Source of the DNA: Rhodococcus tibetensis
GTDB taxonomy: Bacteria > Actinomycetota > Actinomycetes > Mycobacteriales > Mycobacteriaceae
NCBI RefSeq assembly: GCF_024438035.1
Contig: NZ_JANFQF010000004.1
Location: forward strand, 124,001 to 188,000
Direction of reading: 5' to 3'
DNA length: 64,000 nt
In this document: positions 7,836 to 16,181 of the stretch, one piece after another
Layout of the letters: each line of letters opens with the position of its first letter
How positions within the stretch are numbered: the stretch's first letter is position 1
Notes under the pieces: generated by a model
The model's input: the letters and a program-made list of their open reading frames with translations, nothing else
What the model was told of the DNA's origin: nothing
The model's database searches: none
Made by a program: the position numbers and the translations under genes

Positions 7836-9178
7836 CGCGTTCCTTCCCGGCCGCGGGCCACTGTCTCCAGTGCGCGGTCGACGATGTCGTGGGCGTGGCC
7901 GAGGTATCCGGCGGGGTCGAGCAGGGCGCGGATCTCGTCCGCCTGCAGGTATTCAAGGAGCCCCGGATCCTCGTCGAGGGGGTGTCCGGTCTCGCACGCC
8001 GCGGTGACGAGGTCGCGCGCGTTGTCGGTGCGCGCCGACAGGGCGCCGGTAACACGTTCCGCGAGGAGCAGGCCACCGGTGAGGTCGAGGTTGCGGGCCA
8101 TCGCGTCGGGGTGGACGTTCAGCCCACCGAGCGAGTCGGCGATGCGCGCGACGGCTCCGCCGGTGAGGCGCAGCAGGTCCGTGAGCGTTTCCCACTCGGC
8201 GTGCCAGGCGCCCGCAGCGCGCTGCTGCTCGTGATCCATCGAGCCGAGGATCGTCGCGACGAGTCCCGGGGTGCGGCGGGCCGCGGCGCGGGCCGCGATC
8301 GCGGCGACCGGATTGCGCTTGTGCGGCATCGCCGACGAACCGCCGGGTGCCCCTTCGCTGACCTCGCCGACCTCGGTGGACGACAGGAACACGATGTCGG
8401 TGGCGATCTTGGACACCGCGCCCGCCGCCGTTCCGAGCGCCGACGCGAGCTGTGCGATGCGGGTGCGATCCGTGTGCCAGGGCACGTCCTGACGCGTCAG
8501 ACCGAGTTCGTCGGCGAGGGCGTCGGCGACCTCGAGGCCGTGCGGATACAGCGCCGCGGAAGTTCCTGCGGCGCCGCCGAGTTGCACAGGCAGATTCCTG
8601 AGCGCGTCGAGCAGATTGCGGGAAACCCTGTGCAGAGCAGTCATCCAGCCTGCGGCGAGAACACCGAAGGTGGTGGGCAGTGCCTGCTGTCCGAGAGTGC
8701 GGCCCGCGATCGGGGTGGTGCGCTGGGTCCGCGCGAGCGCCTCGGCGTAGAGCACCGCCTCGTCGAGGGATGCCAGGATGTGCGCACCCGACCGGCGGCA
8801 CAGGACCATCAGGGCGGTGTCGAGAATGTCCTGACTCGTGGCGCCCTTGTGCACGTGGCTTCCCGGCACCCCGAGATCGGCGGCCGCGACCTCGCCGCGG
8901 AGCAGTTTCACCAGCGGGATCACGGGATTACCCCCCGTTGCGGCCGCCTCGCCGAGGGCACCGACATCCACGGAGCCCGCGGCGACGACGCGCGCGAACA
9001 CCGACGAGATGGCGTCGGCGGACGCCGCGGGGATGACGTCGCACTTCGCCTCCGCCCGGGCCAACGCTGCTTCCACCTCGACCATCGCGGTCACCCAAGC
9101 CTGGTCGGAGAGCAGAGCCGACAACTCTCCGGCGCCGAACGTCGGGTCGAACAATGCACCTCGGGCGGAAAAATTCAC
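7832..9178 (-). CDS. pcaB: 3-carboxy-cis,cis-muconate cycloisomerase PcaB
   Basis: A 448-aa member of the fumarase/aspartase superfamily, which closes 3-carboxymuconate, the ring-cleavage product, to gamma-carboxymuconolactone. The family signature 'GSSAMPHKRNP' is at residues 280-290, and 'GSHVHKGATSQDILDTAL' lies near residue 107. It starts with GTG at 9178, preceded on its strand by AAAGGA. It overlaps pcaL by four bases and follows pcaG after 24 bases. The alternative adenylosuccinate lyase is ruled out by context. Confidence 0.92.
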   Translation of the reverse strand: MNFSARGALFDPTFGAGELSALLSDQAWVTAMVEVEAALARAEAKCDVIPAASADAISSVFARVVAAGSVDVGALGEAAATGGNPVIPLVKLLRGEVAAADLGVPGSHVHKGATSQDILDTALMVLCRRSGAHILASLDEAVLYAEALARTQRTTPIAGRTLGQQALPTTFGVLAAGWMTALHRVSRNLLDALRNLPVQLGGAAGTSAALYPHGLEVADALADELGLTRQDVPWHTDRTRIAQLASALGTAAGAVSKIATDIVFLSSTEVGEVSEGAPGGSSAMPHKRNPVAAIAARAAARRTPGLVATILGSMDHEQQRAAGAWHAEWETLTDLLRLTGGAVARIADSLGGLNVHPDAMARNLDLTGGLLLAERVTGALSARTDNARDLVTAACETGHPLDEDPGLLEYLQADEIRALLDPAGYLGHAHDIVDRALETVARGREGTR

Positions 9179-9202
9179 GCGAGATCCTTTCTCACCGATC
9201 GG

Positions 9203-9844
9203 TCACAGGGCGAAGAACGGTGTTTCCCGTCCTTCCGCATTCTGCACGTGGATCGTCAAGTGGTATCCGCGATCGGTCTTCTCGGCGATCAACTTCGGAC
9301 GGTCCGCTTCGGGGACGGCGGAGAGCACGGGGTCCGATGCGTGCGCGTCCGTGTCCTCGGGGAAGTAGAGCCGGGTATAGAGACGCTCGAGCATGCCGCG
9401 GGCGAACAGTCCGACGTTGATGTGCGGTGCCTCGACGGCGCCGTCCTCGGCGGGGAATGTGCCCGGCTTGACCGTGTGCACCACGGTCGTGCCGTACTCG
9501 TCGGCGAACACGCGTGCCAGGCTGCGGAATCCGGCCGGGGTCGCCTCTGCGGCACCACGGGGATCGGTGGGGCTGTTGAAGCGGCCCGCCGCGTCTGCCT
9601 GCCAGGTCTCGATCATCGCGTCGCCGATGGGCTGACCTGCGCCGTCGATGACGTTGAAAGACACGTCAATTCGTCCTGGCGCGTCCTCCGGTACGGCGTC
9701 GCCGCTGTTCTCCCACGTGGGGAACAGGCCGATATGGACGTACGGGCCGACGGTTTGGGACGGGGTGACGCCGAAAGGAACCTGGTCCTGGCTCCTGGCG
9801 AAGACCGGGTAGCGGGGGGCGTCGGGGTTCTGGGTGTCGATCAT
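9203..9844 (-). CDS. pcaG: Protocatechuate 3,4-dioxygenase alpha subunit PcaG
   Basis: A 213-aa protein with the intradiol dioxygenase fold. It pairs with PcaH to form the enzyme that opens the protocatechuate ring between the two hydroxyls. It has 'TPSQTVGPYVHIGL' near the N-terminus and 'APHINVGLFARGMLERLYTR' in the second half. As is normal for alpha subunits it lacks the full Tyr/Tyr/His/His iron set, which is in PcaH. The start ATG at 9844 overlaps the pcaH stop (ATGA). The frame stays open further upstream inside pcaH, but that extension is only shadow sequence. Confidence 0.92.
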   Translation of the reverse strand: MIDTQNPDAPRYPVFARSQDQVPFGVTPSQTVGPYVHIGLFPTWENSGDAVPEDAPGRIDVSFNVIDGAGQPIGDAMIETWQADAAGRFNSPTDPRGAAEATPAGFRSLARVFADEYGTTVVHTVKPGTFPAEDGAVEAPHINVGLFARGMLERLYTRLYFPEDTDAHASDPVLSAVPEADRPKLIAEKTDRGYHLTIHVQNAEGRETPFFAL

Positions 9845-10557
9845 CAGTGGCCCTCCGATTGCTCGAACGGGGTGGCGTCCTGACCGCGTAGGACGATGTC
9901 GAACTTGAATCCGACTGCCCAGTTTTCGCGGGTGTGGTCGTAGTCGAACGTGCTGATCATCCGCTCGCGGGCCGCTTCGGGCACGGAGTTGTAGATCGGA
10001 TCCTGGAAGAAGAACGGATCGTCCGGGAAGTACATCTGCGTGACCAGTCGCTGGGTGAACGCCTGACCGAACAGGGAGAAGTGGATGTGTGCCGGTCGCC
10101 ATGCGTTGTGGTGATTGCCCCACGGGTAGGCGCCGGGCTTGACGGTCGTGAACTCGTAGTGGCCCTGCTTGTCGGTCAGGCAGCGGGCGACACCGTTGAA
10201 GTAGGGGTCGAGCGGGGCCGGCCAAGAGTCCATCTTGTGGCGGTAGCGGCCGCCGGCGTTGGCCTGCCACACCTCGATGAGAGTGTCGGGTATGGGCTTT
10301 CCCGCACTGTCGAGAACGTGGCCGTGGACGATGATGCGCTGTCCCTGCGCTTCGCCGCCGTTGGCGTGGGTCATGTCGTTCTCACCCTTGGCGACGTCGG
10401 CCTCGCCGAAGACCGGACCGGTGATCTCGCCGAGTCGCTGCGGGATCAGGATCAGGTCGTTCTCGGGACTGCGCAGCCGGGTCGTCTTGTACTCGGGGAA
10501 CAGCAGCGGGGCATTGGCTTCGTGCCCGGCCTGGTACGGGGCTGGCAGATGCAGCAT
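9844..10557 (-). CDS. pcaH: Protocatechuate 3,4-dioxygenase beta subunit PcaH
   Basis: A 237-aa iron-bearing subunit of protocatechuate 3,4-dioxygenase. The non-haem Fe(III) ligands are visible: Tyr in 'NAGGRYRHKMD', Tyr in 'KPGAYPWGNHH', and two His in 'WRPAHIHFSLFG'. I place the start at the ATG at 10557, which has GAGG about 13 bases ahead; an in-frame ATG at 10572 would add five residues. It is the first gene of the catabolic run pcaHGBLRF and is transcribed away from pcaI across a shared 151-bp control region. Confidence 0.92.
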   Translation of the reverse strand: MLHLPAPYQAGHEANAPLLFPEYKTTRLRSPENDLILIPQRLGEITGPVFGEADVAKGENDMTHANGGEAQGQRIIVHGHVLDSAGKPIPDTLIEVWQANAGGRYRHKMDSWPAPLDPYFNGVARCLTDKQGHYEFTTVKPGAYPWGNHHNAWRPAHIHFSLFGQAFTQRLVTQMYFPDDPFFFQDPIYNSVPEAARERMISTFDYDHTRENWAVGFKFDIVLRGQDATPFEQSEGH

Positions 10558-10708
10558 GAAACAGATCCTCACGTTCTCGATGTGAACAGTCGGCCGCTAT
10601 CCGCACATAGTAGTCGTGTTCTGTGATGAGGCCAACAGGCGGGCCGAGACTTGTTCGCAATGTGGATGAGTGTTCACTACTCGAACATTTTGCGGTAGCC
10701 TGGGTCAC
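10558..10708. promoter_or_regulatory. Divergent pcaH / pcaI control region with candidate PcaR operator
   Basis: The 151 bases between the two pca transcription units. The clearest element is TGTTCACTACTCGAACA at 10671-10687, an inverted repeat (TGTTC/GAACA, seven-base spacer) 21 bases before the pcaI start; such TGTTC/GAACA palindromes fit an IclR-family site. Further half sites GAACAG (10584-10589) and TGTTCTG (near 10618) lie toward pcaH. That PcaR binds here is inference from position and symmetry. The promoter hexamers could not be fixed. Confidence 0.6.
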
Positions 10709-11458
10709 ATGGTCAACAAAGTCTTCGCAACGGCGGCCGAGGCCGTTGCCGATGTCCCCGACGGAGCGTCCCTCGCAGTGGGCGGCTTCGGCCTCGTCGG
10801 TATCCCCTCGGCCCTCATCGACGCCCTCCTCGCGCAGGGTGCGACCGACCTCGAGACAGTCAGCAACAACTGCGGCACCGACGGCTTCGGTCTAGGTCTG
10901 CTCCTCGAACAGCACCGGATCCGGCGCACAATCAGCTCGTACGTCGGCGCCAACAAGGAATTCGCGCGGCAGTATCTCAGTGGAGAGCTCGAGGTCGAGC
11001 TCACCCCGCAGGGCACGCTCGCCGAGCGCATGCGCGCCGGGGGAGCGGGCATCCCCGCCTTCTACACACCCGCCGGTGTCGGGACCCAGGTCGCCGAAGG
11101 CGGGCTGCCGATCCGTTACGACGGGCAGGGCGGAATCGCCGTCGCGAGCAAGCCGAAGGAGACCCGCGAATTCGACGGCGAGGCCTATGTCCTCGAGCGG
11201 GCCATCCGCACCGACTTCGCGCTGGTCCACGCGTGGAAGGGTGACCGCCTCGGCAACCTCGTCTACCGGGAGACGGCCCGCAACTTCAACCCCGATGCCG
11301 CGGGCGCGGGCCACATCACGATCGCGCAGGTCGAATACCTCGTCGAGCCCGGTGAGATCGACCCTGCCGAAGTACACACACCCGGCATCTTCGTGCAGCG
11401 CGTGGTCGAGGTGGGCAGGCAGGAAACAGGAATCGAGAACAGGACGGTGCGCGCATGA
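10709..11458 (+). CDS. pcaI: 3-oxoadipate CoA-transferase subunit alpha PcaI
   Basis: A 249-aa class I CoA-transferase alpha subunit, which with PcaJ activates beta-ketoadipate to its CoA ester using succinyl-CoA. The glycine-rich '[17 protein letters not shown]' sits near residue 24 and the SENG-lacking alpha fold continues to '[13 protein letters not shown]'. The start at 10709 ([12 protein letters not shown]) is preferred to an upstream ATG at 10670, because homologues begin here and the operator lies in between. The stop overlaps the pcaJ start (ATGA). Sequence alone would also fit a 3-ketoacid CoA-transferase (ScoA); the pca context decides. Confidence 0.88.
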   Translation: MVNKVFATAAEAVADVPDGASLAVGGFGLVGIPSALIDALLAQGATDLETVSNNCGTDGFGLGLLLEQHRIRRTISSYVGANKEFARQYLSGELEVELTPQGTLAERMRAGGAGIPAFYTPAGVGTQVAEGGLPIRYDGQGGIAVASKPKETREFDGEAYVLERAIRTDFALVHAWKGDRLGNLVYRETARNFNPDAAGAGHITIAQVEYLVEPGEIDPAEVHTPGIFVQRVVEVGRQETGIENRTVRA

Positions 11459-12096
11459 GCTGGACGCGGAACGAGATGGCAGCCCGAGTCGCCGCAGAAC
11501 TCGAAGACGGACAGTACGTGAATCTCGGCATCGGCATGCCCACCTTGATTCCCGGCCACATCCCGGCCGGTAAGGACGTCATCCTGCATTCGGAGAACGG
11601 AATCCTCGGCGTGGGGCCGTACCCCACCGAGGACGAGGTCGACCCCGAACTGATCAACGCGGGCAAGGAAACCATCACCGTGTCGCCCGGTGGGTCGTTC
11701 TTCGCGTCATCCGATTCTTTCGCGATGATCCGCGGTGGCAGCGTCGACGTGGCCGTTCTCGGCGCCATGCAGGTCAGCAGCCACGGCGACCTGTCCAACT
11801 GGATGGTTCCCGGGGCCATGGTCAAGGGCATGGGCGGAGCCATGGACCTCGTCCACGGCGCAGGCAAGGTCATCGTGATGATGGACCACCTCACCAAGAA
11901 GGGTGAGCACAAGATTCTCGAGGAGTGCACGCTGCCCTATACAGGCAAGCGGTGCGTGCAGAAGATCGTCACCGATCTCGCAGTCATCGACGTGACGCCG
12001 GACGGGCTGCGACTCGTCGAGACCGCGCCGGGCCACAGCATCGACGAAGTGCAGGCTGCAACAGGCGCCACCCTGCTGGTCGACGCCACGGTGTAA
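11455..12096 (+). CDS. pcaJ: 3-oxoadipate CoA-transferase subunit beta PcaJ
   Basis: A 213-aa beta subunit of the CoA-transferase. '[17 protein letters not shown]' and the catalytic glutamate E47 in '[10 protein letters not shown]' are present; the Glu forms the covalent CoA thioester intermediate. It overlaps pcaI by four bases, and the two probably form an alpha2beta2 complex. It ends 57 bases before the convergent DinB-like gene, with no obvious terminator between them. Confidence 0.9.
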   Translation: MSWTRNEMAARVAAELEDGQYVNLGIGMPTLIPGHIPAGKDVILHSENGILGVGPYPTEDEVDPELINAGKETITVSPGGSFFASSDSFAMIRGGSVDVAVLGAMQVSSHGDLSNWMVPGAMVKGMGGAMDLVHGAGKVIVMMDHLTKKGEHKILEECTLPYTGKRCVQKIVTDLAVIDVTPDGLRLVETAPGHSIDEVQAATGATLLVDATV

Positions 12097-12152
12097 TCCG
12101 CAAATTCGATCGAAGCCATGAATGTGCCCGCTCCATAGTCGAGCCGCGGGTG

Positions 12153-12767
12153 TCACAGCGGTAGGCCCGCGACTCGTCCCGCCGGCACCGTCCGGCCGCA
12201 CATCACGAGGGCGAGGTCTTCACCGGAGCCGCACAGTTCGTTGCCCGACCCGAAAGTCCAGTCCATGTCGGTAGCCGATAGCCGCCGGCCCTCGATATCG
12301 ATGCCGAAGCGGGCGTGTCCACCGCCCTGTGTGAGGTCGTCGAGCACCACCCGGATGGCCTCGTCCGGAATGCGGCGGGTGGACCCGAGTGGCACGGTGG
12401 CGTCGAGGCTGTGGATCACCACGTGGTTGAGGGCGCCGTGGTAACCGCCACCAGGCGGAGTCCAGTGCTGCATCACCTCGGAGCGGAGGCCGGCGACGAG
12501 GTCGGCGGTGGGGAGTCGAGCATCCTCTGCGGCGATCTGGTTCGACAACCGAGTGAAGTCGAAGTGGCAGTCCTGCAACCTGGCCATGAACTCGTCGCCC
12601 GAATAGCGCGCCGCCATGGTCACATGCGCAATGACTTCACGCACCCGCCACCCGTCGCAGAGCGACGGCGTGTCCCACCGTGCATCGGCAAGTGTCTCGA
12701 GTTGGTCGGCAAGTGCCGAGAATTCCGCAGCGACAACTGGTTGCAGATGCGCGTCGTCATCAGTCAT
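12153..12767 (-). CDS. DinB-fold / mycothiol-dependent maleylpyruvate isomerase-like protein
   Basis: A 204-aa protein with the four-helix DinB fold of mycothiol-dependent enzymes. The N-terminal part has 'PSLCDGWRVREVIAHVTM', the typical 'W-V-D-H' metal-binding segment, then 'GALNHVVIHSLDATVPLG' with further His ligands near residue 125. The C-terminal part ('TDMDWTFGSGNELCGSGEDLALVMCGR') matches the accessory domain of TIGR03083-type proteins. The start at 12765-12767 is taken because the frame upstream is only G+C-rich shadow sequence. The specific substrate is unknown. Confidence 0.8.
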   Translation of the reverse strand: MTDDDAHLQPVVAAEFSALADQLETLADARWDTPSLCDGWRVREVIAHVTMAARYSGDEFMARLQDCHFDFTRLSNQIAAEDARLPTADLVAGLRSEVMQHWTPPGGGYHGALNHVVIHSLDATVPLGSTRRIPDEAIRVVLDDLTQGGGHARFGIDIEGRRLSATDMDWTFGSGNELCGSGEDLALVMCGRTVPAGRVAGLPL

Positions 12768-13051
12768 TGCAGACCTTCCCGCCTCGACATGTCGGCGACT
12801 CTCCCGGTGTCGTACACCCACCGTAGACCCGGTTGCGCGGCGGCCGGGAGTAATCGGGCCCGGAGTGTGCGGTCGGGCGTGCACGTTCGGTGCGCCGCTC
12901 CCGCCGATGCCGCCCATGATCCCGCGAACTTTCCCCGGCAGTGCGACCGGAGCGGACAATGGGTATGCGGAACTGCGCTTTTCACCACAAACGGGACGAT
13001 GGGGAGGGTCATGGTGGACACGGTGGCGATGGGCAATGGGACGATGGGGCC
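12768..13051. other. Divergent intergenic region with G-rich tract
   Basis: These 284 bases separate the DinB-like gene from the small membrane protein. Bases 13001-13049 carry repeated runs of three or four G with imperfect repeats of GATGGG and GGTGG. The rest shows no gene, hairpin or operator that I could recognise. The promoters of both genes must lie here. Confidence 0.5.
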
Positions 13052-13423
13052 GTGACTGCAGACCCGCCCGGGCGAGCCTCGCGCCGCCGCCGATTCCCGT
13101 TTCGCGCGGCCGCGACGTTCTTTCTCGCTGCATTCCTGCTGTGGATCAGTGCCACGTGGTATTTCGGTTCACTCGACTATCCGCTGGGTAGTTCGAACAG
13201 TGCCTTCGTGGCATGCGGATCCCCGTTCTCTCCCACCCCTCAGGGCGATCTTTCGGTCACATCGATCGGTGGACATGCTGTTCCAGGAGAAGAGCTCCAC
13301 CGCGTATGTGCGGCTGCGCTGACCGGCACAGCGCGCATCTCGTTGGTGACGGCAGTGTTCGCGGTGTGTGTCCTCCTCCTCGGCGCGCGACTGCTCCGGA
13401 GCTTCAGGCAGGGCATGAGCTGA
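13052..13423 (+). CDS. Small two-helix membrane protein, hypothetical
   Basis: A 123-aa protein from a GTG at 13052. A basic start (RASRRRRFPF) leads into one membrane helix near residues 18-33 ('AAATFFLAAFLLWISATWYF'), then an extracytoplasmic loop of about 55 residues with three Cys, and a second helix near residues 92-112 ('ISLVTAVFAVCVLLLGARLL'). The Cys spacing could allow a disulphide outside the cell. No family was recognised. The frame is open farther upstream through the G-rich tract (ATG at 12941), but those residues are low complexity and look non-coding. Confidence 0.65.
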   Translation: MTADPPGRASRRRRFPFRAAATFFLAAFLLWISATWYFGSLDYPLGSSNSAFVACGSPFSPTPQGDLSVTSIGGHAVPGEELHRVCAAALTGTARISLVTAVFAVCVLLLGARLLRSFRQGMS

Positions 13424-13460
13424 CGTGAGGGTCTGACGCCGCCCTCGGTCCGGCGATATC

Positions 13461-14162
13461 GTGGACGCCATGGTCCTGTTCGTGCCCTACCGATTCCGCG
13501 GACCCGCAGCTTCGGGGAACGGCGGGTATGTCGCCGGGCTCCTCGCTTCGACGCTCGACCACGACGGGGCTCCTACGACTCCGGTGACCGTGACATTGCG
13601 CAGACCACCACCGCTGGAAGTCCCGCTGGAGGTGGTGAGGGGTGACGGGCAATCTACTGCGCAGGACCTTGACGGTACTATGATTGCCGAAGCTCAGCCG
13701 GGTTCTGGTGACGCGCCCCGGCAGGTCCCGGCGGTGAGTCTCGATGTCGCCCTCGCCGCGTCCGAGACCTATCCCGGCCGACACCATCATCCGTTTCCGC
13801 AGTGTTTCGTGTGCGGACCCGATCGCGCTGCCGGCGACGGCATGCGCCTGTTCCCCGGCCGGATCGACGACGGCAGCACCGCATGCGTGTGGCACGTCGA
13901 TCCCGACCTCGCGGGGCAGACGGCTTTCGTGTGGGCAGCGCTCGATTGCCCCGGTGGCTGGGCGGCGCCGATCGAAGATCGGCCTATGGTGCTGGGCAGG
14001 ATCACCGCCCAGGTATCGGCGTTGCCCGAGGCAGGTGAGGACTGCGTGATCACGGGTCGGTTGGTCGGCTCGGAGGGCCGCAAGGTGTGGACCGCGACCA
14101 CAGCTTACGGAGCGGACGAGCGCGAACTCGGTCGTGCCTTCGCAACATGGATCACGCTCTGA
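13461..14162 (+). CDS. Hotdog-fold / thioesterase-like hypothetical protein
   Basis: A 233-aa protein. 'GPAASGNGGYVAGLLASTLD' (residues 14-33) and 'TVTLRRPPPLEVPLEVVRG' are typical of the first hotdog domain of acyl-CoA thioesterase-like proteins, and a central 'PFPQCFVCGPDR' motif with two Cys recurs in actinobacterial members. The second half ends in a hotdog-like 'GRLVGSEGRKVWTATTAYG'. A later start at MVLFVPYRF (13470) is equally possible. Enzymatic activity is not shown. It stands alone between two short gaps. Confidence 0.65.
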   Translation: MDAMVLFVPYRFRGPAASGNGGYVAGLLASTLDHDGAPTTPVTVTLRRPPPLEVPLEVVRGDGQSTAQDLDGTMIAEAQPGSGDAPRQVPAVSLDVALAASETYPGRHHHPFPQCFVCGPDRAAGDGMRLFPGRIDDGSTACVWHVDPDLAGQTAFVWAALDCPGGWAAPIEDRPMVLGRITAQVSALPEAGEDCVITGRLVGSEGRKVWTATTAYGADERELGRAFATWITL

Positions 14163-14394
14163 GGTGGTGAACTACCGGGGCTCCCGCATTCGGATTGCTC
14201 ACCCGTGGAACCACATCCGAGTTTCGGCTCTCCTTTCCTCCTCGCCCGCGTCGTACCAACGGGACGTTCGTTCGATCTGACGCAACGGACGTCCCGTTCG
14301 TTCAGGTTCGGTGGGTGTCGGCCGGCTCTGCGGAGTGGGAAACGACGCGCTCGAAGTTGCGCCGACGAGAGCCTCGCGGCCGTACCCTCGACGC
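14163..14394. promoter_or_regulatory. Upstream region of the GNAT gene with two TetR-like palindromes
   Basis: A near-perfect palindrome AACGGACGTCCCGTT lies at 14284-14298 (arms AACGG/CCGTT, five-base spacer), the shape of many TetR-family operators in actinobacteria. A second, less symmetric copy, AACGGGACGTTCGTT, starts at 14258, 26 bases earlier. AACGGGACG (14258-14266) and CGTCCCGTT (14290-14298) also form a longer inverted repeat. No TetR gene lies next to it, so the regulator would act from elsewhere. Confidence 0.5.
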
Positions 14395-15021
14395 ATGGGT
14401 GTGAGCGTTCGAGCTGTGACCAGAAAAGACGTTTCCGAGTCGGCCCAGGTGCTCGCCGATGCCTTCTTCGACGACCCCGTCATGGAGTGGATGTGGCCCG
14501 ATCCAGCTCGCCGACGACGCGGACTGCCCCTGCTCTTCGCGGCCGATATGCGGTATCACCACCTCGCCGGGGGAGGGGCCGAACTGGCGATGGACGCCGA
14601 CGGCATCGTCCGTGGCGCCGCGATGTGGGACCCGCCCGGGCGGTGGAAGCAGTCCACATGGTCTTCGGTTCTCAGCCTTCCGCGCCTCGTGCAGGCGTTC
14701 GGTGGGCGGCTGGGTGTCGGCGCGGCGGTGAGCGGAACCATCGACTCCGCCCATCCGGCCGATCCGCGGCACTGGTATCTCGCGACTATCGGGACGTCGA
14801 GTGCCGGCCGTGGTGGCGGTTACGGCACGGCGCTGATGCAGTCGCGACTCGACCGTTGTGACGCGGAAGGGCTTCCCTCCTACCTCGAATCGAGCAAGGA
14901 GGGCAACATCCCGTACTACGAACGCTTCGGCTTCGAGGTCACGCGGGAGATTCGGATCCCGGACGGTGGCCCGGCCGTGTGGGCGATGTGGCGAGAACCT
15001 CAGCGTGATCCCTTAGGATAG
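14395..15021 (+). CDS. GNAT-family N-acetyltransferase
   Basis: A 208-aa acetyltransferase. 'VRAVTRKDVSESAQVLADAF' is the first beta-alpha unit and 'WYLATIGTSSAGRGGGYGTA' the acetyl-CoA-binding motif A (Q/RxxGxG/A type); the last part 'LESSKEGNIPYYERFGFEV' is motif B. The start at 14395 is used, because residues encoded from 14311 overlap the operator-like region. The stop at 15021 lies inside the iron box of the next gene. The substrate is unknown. Confidence 0.82.
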   Translation: MGVSVRAVTRKDVSESAQVLADAFFDDPVMEWMWPDPARRRRGLPLLFAADMRYHHLAGGGAELAMDADGIVRGAAMWDPPGRWKQSTWSSVLSLPRLVQAFGGRLGVGAAVSGTIDSAHPADPRHWYLATIGTSSAGRGGGYGTALMQSRLDRCDAEGLPSYLESSKEGNIPYYERFGFEVTREIRIPDGGPAVWAMWREPQRDPLG

Positions 15022-15031
15022 GCTCGCCAAG
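15013..15031 (+). promoter_or_regulatory. DtxR/IdeR-type iron box
   Basis: TTAGGATAGGCTCGCCAAG matches the 19-bp iron box consensus TTAGGTTAGGCTAACCTAA at 14 of 19 positions, including the TTAGG and TAGGCT cores. It ends 47 bases before the start of the siderophore-binding lipoprotein gene and overlaps the last codons of the GNAT gene. With iron present, IdeR should block transcription of the lipoprotein gene here. Confidence 0.75.
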
Positions 15032-15078
15032 CCTGGACCGCGCGAAAATTTCGCCTGGTGGACGAGAGGGTCGCCTGC

Positions 15079-16083
15079 ATGAACCTGGGTCAACAGAGAG
15101 CCGGCCTGAGCCGCCGCAGCTTCCTCGTCGGAACCGGGGGAGCGTTACTTGCGTTCGCTGCGGCGTGCAGCAGTTCCGGAGGCGAGACCATTGACGAGCC
15201 CTCGGGGCCCATGGTCGCGCACAAGTACGGCGAGACTCAGGTGCCGGTCGATCCGCAACGCATCGTGAGCGTCGGCTACAACGATCACGACACGATTCTC
15301 GCTCTCGGTGGCACTCTCGTAGGCACCTTCGACTGGTACGGCGACCACCCGTACGGAGTCTGGCCCTGGGCGCAGGACCTGCTGGGCGACTCCCAGCCCG
15401 AGATCGTCGGCACCGCGTCGACCAACATCGATTTCGAAAAGGTCGCGACGGTGGCGCCCGACCTGGTGGTCGGCACCTACTCCGGTCTGACGCAGGCCCA
15501 GTACGACAAACTGCGTGCCATCGCGCCGACCGTGGCGCAGCCGTTGGGTTTCGCGGACTACGGCGTTCCCTGGCAGGACCAGACGCGCGTTCTCGGCACG
15601 GCCCTCGGCAGGGAGGACAAGGCAGCCGAATTGGTGTCCGCGGTCGAGAAGCAGTACGCCGACGTCCGAGCAGCCAACCCGGCTTTCGCGGGCAAGACCG
15701 TACTGGTGGGCGCACTCAAGGGTCCGGGACAGTTCGGGGTGTACGGGCCGGAAGACCCGAAGGTTCGATTCTTCACCGACCTCGGCTTCGTCAATCCTCC
15801 TGTCACCCAGCAGATCACCGGCAATTTTGCGGAGATCAGCACCGAGCAGCTGTCGTTGGCGGATGTGGATCTGCTCGTCTGGTACGCGGGTGGTGGTTAC
15901 GGGGACAAGCTGCGCGCCGAACTGGCCAAGACGCCGATCTACCAAGAACTCGGCGTCGTCGAAGCAGGCCGCACCATCATCCTCGAAGATGCCGCCGCCG
16001 AGGCGATGGCCTGGAGTACGGTGTTGAGCCTGCCCTATGCGCTGTCCGAAATCCCGCCGCGGATCACACCGCTGATCGACTGA
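15079..16083 (+). CDS. Iron-siderophore ABC transporter substrate-binding lipoprotein
   Basis: A 334-aa periplasmic-binding-type protein of the FepB/FhuD class, which captures ferric siderophores outside the membrane for an ABC importer. The N-terminus has a twin-arginine segment (SRRSFLVG), a hydrophobic stretch and a lipobox ending at AAC, so it is probably a Tat-exported lipoprotein. 'VPVDPQRIVSVGYNDHDTIL' and 'FEKVATVAPDLVVGTYSG' are typical of the TroA-like fold. Control by the iron box just upstream fits. No permease or ATPase gene is adjacent, so it must use transporter parts coded elsewhere. The start at 15079 (MNLGQQ) is preferred to 15058. Confidence 0.88.
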   Translation: MNLGQQRAGLSRRSFLVGTGGALLAFAAACSSSGGETIDEPSGPMVAHKYGETQVPVDPQRIVSVGYNDHDTILALGGTLVGTFDWYGDHPYGVWPWAQDLLGDSQPEIVGTASTNIDFEKVATVAPDLVVGTYSGLTQAQYDKLRAIAPTVAQPLGFADYGVPWQDQTRVLGTALGREDKAAELVSAVEKQYADVRAANPAFAGKTVLVGALKGPGQFGVYGPEDPKVRFFTDLGFVNPPVTQQITGNFAEISTEQLSLADVDLLVWYAGGGYGDKLRAELAKTPIYQELGVVEAGRTIILEDAAAEAMAWSTVLSLPYALSEIPPRITPLID

Positions 16084-16181
16084 CTCCTTGCGCGCGATCG
16101 TGACCTTTTCGCGGCCCGGTAGTCGGCGCGACGCTCGGCGATGTCCGACGACACGCCGCGCGTCCGTGGTACCAACGAACT

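Noticed and set aside
7388-9883. An 831-codon plus-strand open frame across pcaL, pcaB and pcaG
   Set aside because: It is antisense to three certain enzymes, Arg-rich and without any domain; long antisense frames are expected at this GC content.
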